In this document: one piece after another, positions 48,535 to 55,162 of the stretch
Numbering within the stretch: the stretch's first letter is position 1
Layout: the number at the start of each line of letters is the position of its first letter
Virus record (IMG/VR): IMGVR_UViG_3300042486_001390
Coordinates: 26,565 to 90,564 of that record
Length of the DNA: 64,000 bases
Strand: one strand, 5' to 3'
From: a virus
Position numbers and translations under genes: made by a program
The notes under the pieces: model-generated
What the model saw: only the letters and a program-made list of their open reading frames with translations
Told to the model about the DNA's origin: nothing
Databases searched by the model: none

Positions 48535-48707
48535 GGTGTTCTATCGAATCCTGAGTTATTAATGTCAAAAGTGCAATAAAGAAAAGTACCATCTACCGTA
48601 TCTACAGGACGCATACTACTAATTGTAGCATTGCCTAGTTGGCAATAAGTAAATTCGCCGTCAGGAATAAAGGGATTTAAAGCAGGAAAAAACAACCATC
48701 TAGACAT
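48531..48707 (-). CDS. Small tail-tip protein (58 aa) ending in the repeated module
   Basis: From ATG 48707: MSRWLFFPALNPFIPDGEFTYCQLGNATIS then the repeated MRPVDTVDGTFLYCTFD. Two G-x-F-x-Y-C motifs are present. It overlaps the DUF2793 gene end by eight bases and the next start by four, so it is translated within the operon. It may be a shortened duplicate of the 46887-47666 C-terminus. Confidence 0.6.
   Translation of the reverse strand: MSRWLFFPALNPFIPDGEFTYCQLGNATISSMRPVDTVDGTFLYCTFDINNSGFDRTP
48533..48618. repeat. Direct repeat copy 2 (86 bp)
   Basis: Identical copy of 46889-46974. The intervening 1.55 kb could be deleted or was gained by recombination across these copies. Confidence 0.9.
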
Positions 48708-49371
48708 ATTTTCTTCCTATAGTAAAAAATAAATGCTTAGGATTATTAACAGCAGAAACAACAAGTTCTAACTTGCTTCCTATGCCAAGAAGATTCCCTG
48801 TTGTTACGGGAACAGTTAATTGAGTAGAAGTAATAGATAGATTATTTAAATTAGGGACATCTATTCCATCAATCTTAACCGATATAGTAGCTGTACCAGA
48901 TTCAGTGACGGCACTAAAGCTTAGGATATTATACCCTCTTAATAAAGCGAAATCAAGAGGATAAGTTTGAACAATAGGAGCTTCTATATCCCCAGAGTAT
49001 TGATCAAAACTAGAAACAAGTACCCAGTTTGTGCCATTAAAAAATATTGTTTCTCCAGAAACAGAAAAAACTGTTAGTCCGATAAAAGGCTGCCAGAATT
49101 TCCAAGTTCCTGTAGGCAAGCCATTCAAGCCAATTACGGGACAAGCTATCTGATTAGTCTTTCCCACCCATGCCCCAGTAGCTCCTGCGGGGACAATATA
49201 GTAGCTATCTATACTTTGAGGAATTGGGGGTGTGGCAAGGGTACGGGAAAGAATAGGCGCGGAGCCTATAGAAATAAGTCTAAATAGCTCGTTCGCTATT
49301 TGTTCTTTGTATTCCTGGGAAGATGCCAGCAATAACCCATTAGAGCCGAATATTGTCCCAGCCATCTCCAA
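48700..49371 (-). CDS. DUF2793-containing tail protein
   Basis: 223 residues. PPIPQSIDSYYIVPAGATGAWVGKTNQIACPV, then GTWKFWQPFIGLTVFSVSGETIFFNGTNWVL, fits the DUF2793 pattern (d.Y.V..gatGaW.g....IA....g.W.f..P..G....v.......f....W). The C-terminus is beta-rich (AVTESGTATISVKIDGIDV). Likely a fibre or receptor-binding component. It overlaps the helicase 3' end by 32 bases. Confidence 0.78.
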   Translation of the reverse strand: MEMAGTIFGSNGLLLASSQEYKEQIANELFRLISIGSAPILSRTLATPPIPQSIDSYYIVPAGATGAWVGKTNQIACPVIGLNGLPTGTWKFWQPFIGLTVFSVSGETIFFNGTNWVLVSSFDQYSGDIEAPIVQTYPLDFALLRGYNILSFSAVTESGTATISVKIDGIDVPNLNNLSITSTQLTVPVTTGNLLGIGSKLELVVSAVNNPKHLFFTIGRKYV

Positions 49372-51148
49372 ATTCCTCTGCCATCTTAGCTTTTACCCAG
49401 TTATTATTTTCGATTTTACAAAGACTTTTCAAGTAAGCCTCGTAATTATTCAAGTCTTTTACAGTATAGTCTTTTTTGAAGATTGCGTGTAACTTCCAAG
49501 ATTTAGGGGGCATCCAGTCTTTGCTTAGTCTAGGATTTTTAAATGTTTTGATCAGCCATCCCCGGACACTTTCAATATGCTCACCTTTTTTGTAAGCTTC
49601 TCTGAGAGCGTACTTGTAGGCTAGGTATAATTCTCTATCTTTATCGTGAATTATAATCTCTAGTCTTTCGTTGGCGATTTGTTTTTTTTCTTTTGTTGGA
49701 AATTCATAGCCACAATGAGGACAAATACGAGCGGAAGCGTAGGTTATTTTATTGCAATTTTCGCACTCTTTAGTCGGAGCTTGCCCTTTTTGGGCATCAG
49801 AAGACGTAGAAAGTTGAGGATACTTTACATCCTCGATAAATCCATGCTCGGTTACGTTCCCCGCTTGATCCAAAATCAGACAATCAATCTTGCCCAACCA
49901 GCTACAGAGCCGTTGACCCCGACCAGTCATCTGAATATAAAGAGTTCTGCTTTTTGTCGGTCTAGCGTGAATAATGCAAGAAATTGCGGGCAAGTTAAAT
50001 CCTATCCCGCAGGTATTAATATTTACAATCCCCCGCAATCTCAATTCAGCTACTTTTCTAAATATTTCTCTTCTTTCCTGCTCTGGTGTTTCGGCTGTGA
50101 TAATGGCCGTGGGAACACCCCTCTCGTTAAATTCTGTACAGAGCATTTTAGCGTGTTCTACACCCGTAGCAAAACAAACGAATTGTCTCCCTTGACCGAG
50201 CCTGCGATACTCGGAAACTGTTGATTTTACCGCCTCAAGACAACGAATCTCTAACTGACTAGCGTCAAAATCACCGCCATTAATTTTTACTCCTTTAGTA
50301 TTAATTTTATTTTTAGTTCCAAAATAAACACAACCGACAAGCGCACCCCGTTCGATCATTTCTTTTGGAGTGGGGCCAACTATTTGAACCTCAAAAATAT
50401 CTCCCAACTCTTCACGCGGAGTTGCTGTTAGTCCAATTAAGAGGCGATTATCTACTGGTAGGGTTTTCCCTAAAAAAAGGTGCTGTTGTTTCCGAATTAC
50501 TCCCCATGCTAAGTTTATTTCTTGTAATATCTCTTTTGACTCAGCGTAAACTAGACTAAGGTGTTTGCATTTTTCTTTAGCTTCCTCAAAAGTAATTTTG
50601 TAAGGTTCTATATCTTCTCTTTCTACGGCAATCCCTAATACCGCTAATTCATCACGAATATCTTTAATTGAGGTTGTTTGTTTACCGTTCTTAAGATTGG
50701 GAAAGCTATTTTTAAACCATTGGCAGTAAGCTGATAGATGAACTTCATCGGCTAGTATTACTTCGGGATTAAACCAAGCAATATCTCGTCCTCTGGACAA
50801 GGTTTGAGTTGTTGCGATTTGTACTAATTGGCTTCTATTTTCCCTGTAGTTACCAGCAATTACCCCAGCAGATAGTCCAAATTTTTCTAGAGTTTCTAGG
50901 GTTTGCTCAATAAGCACCCTAAAAGGTACTACGATTAAAGTCCGACGCTGCCTTTTTACAGCAGCGTCGTAGATTATTTGACACAAAAATACTGTTTTGC
51001 CCCATCCGCAAGGGGCAACTACTAAGGCTCTTTTGTAGATTTTTAGAGCATCATACAGTTCTCTTTTAAGAGCTTTTTGGTCATCTCTTAATTGAATTTG
51101 TGGTTTGGTCGGTACGAAAAGTGTTTGTGTTTGTAGTGTTAGTGTCAT
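49340..51148 (-). CDS. DEXH-box superfamily 2 helicase with zinc-ribbon
   Basis: 602 residues. APCGWGKTVFLCQI (Walker A) near 46, VILADEVHLSAY (DExH) near 135, LIGLTATPRE (motif III) near 240, VNINTCGIGFNLPAI and IQMTGRGQRLCSWLGK (motifs V and VI). A zinc-ribbon follows at 455-475: CENCNKITYASARICPHCGYEF. This is the UvsW/RadD-like phage helicase layout. It may unwind or remodel branched DNA during replication and recombination. Confidence 0.9.
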   Translation of the reverse strand: MTLTLQTQTLFVPTKPQIQLRDDQKALKRELYDALKIYKRALVVAPCGWGKTVFLCQIIYDAAVKRQRRTLIVVPFRVLIEQTLETLEKFGLSAGVIAGNYRENRSQLVQIATTQTLSRGRDIAWFNPEVILADEVHLSAYCQWFKNSFPNLKNGKQTTSIKDIRDELAVLGIAVEREDIEPYKITFEEAKEKCKHLSLVYAESKEILQEINLAWGVIRKQQHLFLGKTLPVDNRLLIGLTATPREELGDIFEVQIVGPTPKEMIERGALVGCVYFGTKNKINTKGVKINGGDFDASQLEIRCLEAVKSTVSEYRRLGQGRQFVCFATGVEHAKMLCTEFNERGVPTAIITAETPEQERREIFRKVAELRLRGIVNINTCGIGFNLPAISCIIHARPTKSRTLYIQMTGRGQRLCSWLGKIDCLILDQAGNVTEHGFIEDVKYPQLSTSSDAQKGQAPTKECENCNKITYASARICPHCGYEFPTKEKKQIANERLEIIIHDKDRELYLAYKYALREAYKKGEHIESVRGWLIKTFKNPRLSKDWMPPKSWKLHAIFKKDYTVKDLNNYEAYLKSLCKIENNNWVKAKMAEEFGDGWDNIRL

Positions 51149-51152
51149 GATA

Positions 51153-51638
51153 TTAGGTGATTGTCTTGATAAAATTTGATATAGCTCCTGCTATTTCGCC
51201 TGTCTTGTCACGAATAAAGGTAATCTCCTCTTGTTTGTCAGAGATTCCAAATGTTGAGTAATACCCATTATCTGGATCACCATACTCTTTACACATGGCT
51301 ATTTCTTTTATTTTTCCTGTTCTTAAATCAAATATCGTACCAGTTACTCTAATTTCTGGTATCAAGCTAAAGCTTGGTATAAAACCACAAAAAACTCTGA
51401 CATGGGCTATGGTCTGACTATCTAAAATAACTTTGGCATTACCTATTAGGCAAATTTGTTGATCGCACTTTATTTCCCATTCCGACCAAAGAAAATTTTT
51501 AAACGCCCAACTGTTCCAGTCAGAATTATCGTTATATTCTTTGTGACAAAAAGCCGCAATTTTTTTAAGTATATCTATTTTTTTTGAGCGTTCCATAGCT
51601 TCTAACTTTTTAAAAAACTCTTCTGCTGTTATTGTCAT
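51153..51638 (-). CDS. Paralogous cluster protein 1 (161 aa)
   Basis: KIDILKKIAAFCHKEYNDNSDWNSW and SEWEIKCDQQICLIGNAKV fit the pattern shared by this cluster: N-terminal helix ending FC..., a W/K strand, a beta-rich middle, and a C-terminal helix IAGAISNFIKTI. It is the most divergent member. ATG 51638 follows AAGGTGACACT. Confidence 0.55.
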   Translation of the reverse strand: MTITAEEFFKKLEAMERSKKIDILKKIAAFCHKEYNDNSDWNSWAFKNFLWSEWEIKCDQQICLIGNAKVILDSQTIAHVRVFCGFIPSFSLIPEIRVTGTIFDLRTGKIKEIAMCKEYGDPDNGYYSTFGISDKQEEITFIRDKTGEIAGAISNFIKTIT

Positions 51639-51685
51639 AGTGTCACCTTGGTTTATATTTTGGTTTTAATAAAATCTATAGTCAA

Positions 51686-52114
51686 TTACAAGTGACTATT
51701 TTTTTCAACTTTCCTAGACGAGTCTATTTTAGACTGTATTTCATTTTCGATAAAATCTGAGATAGGTCTCATTATTTTCCTTGTTTCTGGTAGTAAAATA
51801 TCCAAATGTTTACCATCTCCTTGTATTTTTTTCTTGTTTGATTTTATTTCAACCCAACTAAGATAAGGTACAGAATTATACTCTAAAGCTAAACAAGCTT
51901 CTACTGTAACTATTAATTTTTTAGAATATTTATTTTGATATTCAATCCACACCCTGTATTGACATTGAGTTGGACTTTGACAAAAAATTTCCAGTGTTCC
52001 CTGTAGATAGGAAAATCCGTCTTCTGTCTTTATTTGCCATTCTGAGTAATTAGAATGGCTAAAAGTTTCTCTGCAAAAAACCTCAATTTGTTTTAATGCT
52101 TCTATTTTGTTCAT
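51686..52114 (-). CDS. Paralogous cluster protein 2 (142 aa)
   Basis: ALKQIEVFCRETFSHSNYSEWQIKTEDGFSYLQGTLEIFCQSPTQCQYRVWIEYQ and a C-terminal ETRKIMRPISDFIENEIQ follow the same plan as members 1 and 3-6 (FC..., SEW, ..RKIM..I.dFIexEIq). Unknown function. Confidence 0.6.
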   Translation of the reverse strand: MNKIEALKQIEVFCRETFSHSNYSEWQIKTEDGFSYLQGTLEIFCQSPTQCQYRVWIEYQNKYSKKLIVTVEACLALEYNSVPYLSWVEIKSNKKKIQGDGKHLDILLPETRKIMRPISDFIENEIQSKIDSSRKVEKNSHL

Positions 52115-52119
52115 TAGTA

Positions 52120-52596
52120 TTAATCCTTAATCTCAATTGTTTTGATAAAACCTAAAATAGTCTCCATTATCTTTGTTGCTTCTGGAATCAATATATTGAA
52201 CTCTTCTTTGTTTCCGTTTGGATAAAGATTATATCTTGAAGTTTCATTGTTTTTGTCAAGACTGTAGTTCCAATGCAGGACAACTAAAGACCCGACTAAC
52301 GTACCTTCTATTGTGATTTTTTCAAAGCATTTGTTTATCAATTGATATTCAGTCGAAATTTCTCGACATTCAATCAAAACTTCATACTTTTTGTTTTTTA
52401 TTAACTTACCATAAGTTTTGTAAAGATAATCTTCGTTAATTACCAAAGTTCCTATTAAACGAATACATTTGTCGTCTGCGACTGTATCCCACTCTGAGAT
52501 GTCCACTGTATCGTATTCGGAGATACTCATTTGCTCAAAAGGTTTTTTAAAGAAATCTCTGATTTCTTTAAGTGACGCTTTTTTTAATAGTTCCAT
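52120..52596 (-). CDS. Paralogous cluster protein 3 (158 aa)
   Basis: LKEIRDFFKKPFEQMSISEYDTVDISEWDTV keeps the F(C/F)..., SEWD region, and ATKIMETILGFIKTIE keeps the C-terminal helix. A 24-base internal repeat encodes EYDTVDISEWDTV. The middle is beta-rich as in the others. Confidence 0.55.
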   Translation of the reverse strand: MELLKKASLKEIRDFFKKPFEQMSISEYDTVDISEWDTVADDKCIRLIGTLVINEDYLYKTYGKLIKNKKYEVLIECREISTEYQLINKCFEKITIEGTLVGSLVVLHWNYSLDKNNETSRYNLYPNGNKEEFNILIPEATKIMETILGFIKTIEIKD

Positions 52597-52606
52597 TGTT
52601 ATTACC

Positions 52607-52939
52607 TCAAATACAAATAACTAAATCGCCGACACAAACATTGACAAATTCCTTGCAGTCGTATCGAGAATTATTGCAAGCTTGAATAATAGAGGTATTT
52701 TCTTCAACAGAAATAATCATTCCTGACCCTTTATAAAGAATACGATGACCAATGAAGTCCCTAGTTATCGGGTCGTATATTGGCTTGTTTGTAATCGAAT
52801 AAACTAGATGAGAAGTATCTATTCGGATACAATTTAATTTACCACGGTTTATTACTACTTTAAAATTATCGATAACTTCAATTACCTTAGCTGGATACGT
52901 TCCTTTAGGCGGAAGTCCTAACTCTTTGTTTGTCGCCAT
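52607..52939 (-). CDS. Small beta protein in the paralogue cluster (110 aa)
   Basis: LPPKGTYPAKVIEVIDNFKVVINRGKLNCIRI, then TRDFIGHRILYKGSGMIISVEENT. A compact beta-barrel-like pattern unlike its neighbours. It sits between cluster members 3 and 4 with no other hint of role. Confidence 0.5.
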   Translation of the reverse strand: MATNKELGLPPKGTYPAKVIEVIDNFKVVINRGKLNCIRIDTSHLVYSITNKPIYDPITRDFIGHRILYKGSGMIISVEENTSIIQACNNSRYDCKEFVNVCVGDLVICI

Positions 52940-52962
52940 TGTTTTAACTCTTAGTAATGTTT

Positions 52963-53337
52963 TTACTCTTGGATTTCATCGAGAATAAAGTTAAAAATAT
53001 TTAACATTATTTTTCGAGATTGTTTGGATAATAGCCAATCTTTTTCATTCCATATTTTGGCTGTCTCATAAAGAGTAAAATCTATGTCACTATCTTTTTC
53101 AAAATTTATCCAAACGTGAAACGTGCCTAGCCAGACTATAGGAGATGATATTTTAGAAGAACCTAAAATATATTCAAATTCACATTCTTTGTGAACCCCT
53201 AATGTTAATTCAATAAAAGAATCTGATCCATAAATATATGTTGAGTCTTTTCTTGCAGATTTGATGTCCCATTTTAAATCTGGGTATTTTTCTTTACAAA
53301 ACTTAAATAGTTTTTCCGCTACTAACTGTGTGTCCAT
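52963..53337 (-). CDS. Paralogous cluster protein 4 (124 aa)
   Basis: TQLVAEKLFKFCKEKYPDLKWDI opens and QSRKIMLNIFNFILDEIQE closes the protein. N- and C-termini match members 5 and 6 almost residue by residue while the middle (beta, WVNF-like strands) has diverged. Clear local gene duplication. Confidence 0.7.
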   Translation of the reverse strand: MDTQLVAEKLFKFCKEKYPDLKWDIKSARKDSTYIYGSDSFIELTLGVHKECEFEYILGSSKISSPIVWLGTFHVWINFEKDSDIDFTLYETAKIWNEKDWLLSKQSRKIMLNIFNFILDEIQE

Positions 53338-53350
53338 GTGTTGCTCCTAT

Positions 53351-53749
53351 TTACTCTTGAATCTCATCGAGAATGAAATTAAAAATGTCTAGCATTACTT
53401 TTCGGTATTGACTAACTAATTTCCAATCTTCTGCACTCCATAGCTCATGTCTATAATAGGCAAGATTCTCAAAAACTATAATGTCTTCATACCAATCATG
53501 ACAGAACTCAGTAGGAGGATTTATCCAAATTTTAAACCTTCCTATAAGATTATCTTGCCACTGAACACACTTAAGTCGTCCGTCTAATCCCGTACAAAAA
53601 CCGTATCTAATCTCTATGTTGTCATTAGAAAAAGTTAAGCATTGAATGATTTTGTAGTCATTATCTGTAAAATCAAAATTCCAGTCTAAATCTGGGTATT
53701 TTTCTTTACAGAAATTGAATATTTTTTCTGCTGCTTGTTGTGTGTCCAT
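53351..53749 (-). CDS. Paralogous cluster protein 5 (132 aa)
   Basis: TQQAAEKIFNFCKEKYPDLDWNF and QYRKVMLDIFNFILDEIQE are the conserved ends; the middle has IGRFKIWINPPTEF. Same start context (TGTTACTCCTATTTA leader on the opposite strand) as member 4. Duplicate with divergent core. Confidence 0.7.
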   Translation of the reverse strand: MDTQQAAEKIFNFCKEKYPDLDWNFDFTDNDYKIIQCLTFSNDNIEIRYGFCTGLDGRLKCVQWQDNLIGRFKIWINPPTEFCHDWYEDIIVFENLAYYRHELWSAEDWKLVSQYRKVMLDIFNFILDEIQE

Positions 53750-53764
53750 CAGTGTTACTCCTAT

Positions 53765-54202
53765 TTAATCTTGGATTTCGTCTTCAATAAAATTAAAGAT
53801 TTCTCTCACTATTTTTCTGGCTTTTTTTACTAAAAGCCAGCTATCATCATTCCACTCGTCATGAGTGGCAATCATAAACTCTAACTCGCTATCCTTATCG
53901 TGGTTTAGATTTACTTTAAAACTACCTGACCAGGGAAGTAAAGATTTTTCTTCTGATTGAGATATTAAAAGCAACGCCAGTATATAATCGTAAGTAGCTT
54001 CTTTTTCGTAAGAATAGAATTCTTGTTTTTCCTCTGAGCAAATTTCTAGCTCTAATTTAAACTCAGAGCAAGAGCCAAGAATAAGTAAAGCATTCCTACA
54101 ACCATCAATATTACTATAAGAATAATCCCAAGACCATTTTAAATCTGGATATTTTTCTTCACAAAAATTAAACAGTTTTTCCGCTACTAACCGTGCGTCC
54201 AT
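53765..54202 (-). CDS. Paralogous cluster protein 6 (145 aa)
   Basis: From ATG 54202: ARLVAEKLFNFCEEKYPDLKWSW ... KKARKIVREIFNFIEDEIQD. The conserved ends match members 4 and 5, with a distinct core containing WSGSFKVNLNHDKDSELEFM. First in transcription order of the three closest copies. Confidence 0.7.
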   Translation of the reverse strand: MDARLVAEKLFNFCEEKYPDLKWSWDYSYSNIDGCRNALLILGSCSEFKLELEICSEEKQEFYSYEKEATYDYILALLLISQSEEKSLLPWSGSFKVNLNHDKDSELEFMIATHDEWNDDSWLLVKKARKIVREIFNFIEDEIQD

Positions 54203-54229
54203 TAGTGTCACTCTTGTTGGGTGAAATTA

Positions 54230-54382
54230 CTAGGAAATACCTACTGTTTCTTCTACTACGATGCCATGATGCCCGTTGCGGCTTAAAGCGTCTAAATAAG
54301 CCATTAATCGGCTTTCGTGCATAGAAGTTTTAATCTTACAAGGTTTATTTCTTCTATCTATTGTCCTGATCGTGTATCTCAT
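54230..54382 (-). CDS. Small basic hypothetical protein (50 aa)
   Basis: From ATG 54382 (TTGGAGACA upstream): MRYTIRTIDRRNKPCKIKTSMHESRLMAYLDALS, an alpha/beta mini-domain. ATGA overlap with the upstream gene stop supports this start. Confidence 0.5.
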   Translation of the reverse strand: MRYTIRTIDRRNKPCKIKTSMHESRLMAYLDALSRNGHHGIVVEETVGIS

Positions 54383-54540
54383 TGTCTCCAATCCTTTAGG
54401 TGTCTTTTGCAATTTTCTAGATGCGCTTTAAGCCTTTTGGCAGACTCTTGTTCTTCCGTTCCTCTGATAAGTCCTTTGTTCTTATCAATGTCATCCTGAC
54501 TTACCAACTTTTTCGACACTTTTTTAGTTTCTTTTTCCAT
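54379..54540 (-). CDS. Small charged helical protein (53 aa)
   Basis: MEKETKKVSKKLVSQDDIDKNKGLIRGTEEQESAKRL, very charged, then AHLENCKRHLKDW. Overlaps the next gene by ATGA. Below usual length cut-offs. Confidence 0.5.
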   Translation of the reverse strand: MEKETKKVSKKLVSQDDIDKNKGLIRGTEEQESAKRLKAHLENCKRHLKDWRQ

Positions 54541-54558
54541 AATCACACCTTTGCTTTT

Positions 54559-54711
54559 TTAAACAATACCGTACAATAGGCTCAAATTAACTCTGTAGTC
54601 TTTATAGGCCTCGTTCATATCTAATAATAAAGCCGATATAATTACTAAATAAGCCAAAATCGTTAGCCAAAAAATTACACAATATAGTTGTTTTTTTGAG
54701 TTTGTTGTCAT
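54559..54711 (-). CDS. Small membrane protein (50 aa)
   Basis: From ATG 54711: a transmembrane span (YCVIFWLTILAYLVIISALLL) with short soluble ends. Below usual length cut-offs. It lies in the promoter-proximal part of the operon started at 54934-54962. Confidence 0.5.
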   Translation of the reverse strand: MTTNSKKQLYCVIFWLTILAYLVIISALLLDMNEAYKDYRVNLSLLYGIV

Positions 54712-54718
54712 TTTACAC

Positions 54719-54907
54719 TTACACCTTTACTTTTTTAAAACCTCGTTGTTCCAAAACTTTATTATACTCCTGAATTTTAGAGTATAAAATGGCACGTTTT
54801 TTTTGGACATTTTCCCCAGATTCTTGTTTAGAACTCCGATATTGTCCAGCATAGAAATTAGCGTAATAACTAATTTCATTGTTTTTCATGTTTACGATAA
54901 GCTTCAT
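54719..54907 (-). CDS. Small basic protein (62 aa)
   Basis: MKLIVNMKNNEISYYANFYAGQYRSSKQESGE then a basic tail (VQKKRAILYSKIQEYNKVLEQRGFKKVKV). First gene after the promoter at 54934-54962, with AAGGAGAAAATC before ATG 54907. Unknown. Confidence 0.5.
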   Translation of the reverse strand: MKLIVNMKNNEISYYANFYAGQYRSSKQESGENVQKKRAILYSKIQEYNKVLEQRGFKKVKV

Positions 54908-54933
54908 GATTTTCTCCTTGATTCATTACTTAA

Positions 54934-54962
54934 ATCTTACATTATTTTACTAGAATTGTCAA
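54934..54962 (-). promoter_or_regulatory. Minus-strand consensus promoter
   Basis: TTGACA-N17-TAAGAT, sharing TTGACAATTCTAG with 62606-62634. Serves the gene cluster from 54907 leftward. It overlaps the end of the 54959-55162 gene. Confidence 0.85.
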
Positions 54963-55162
54963 GAAATTTCTGTAAAATCTTCTTTGCGAAAACAGTAAAA
55001 ATGTTCTCCTTTTGTGAGATGATCGAGTGACTCAAAATGGTAATATATTCCTATGGCAGTCTTGACAATCCCCAGTGGTTTACATTGGGGGAAAATACGT
55101 CCATAGGAATTGACACGATAAACCTTTTCAGGGTATCGAGAGGGAATGTATTGTCCAATCAT
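54959..55162 (-). CDS. Small hypothetical protein (67 aa)
   Basis: MIGQYIPSRYPEKVYRVNSYGRIFPQCKPLGIVKTAIGIYYHFESLDHLTKGEHFYCFRKED, compact beta-rich. Its ATG touches the primase-helicase stop, so translation is coupled. Not recognised. Confidence 0.5.
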   Translation of the reverse strand: MIGQYIPSRYPEKVYRVNSYGRIFPQCKPLGIVKTAIGIYYHFESLDHLTKGEHFYCFRKEDFTEIS

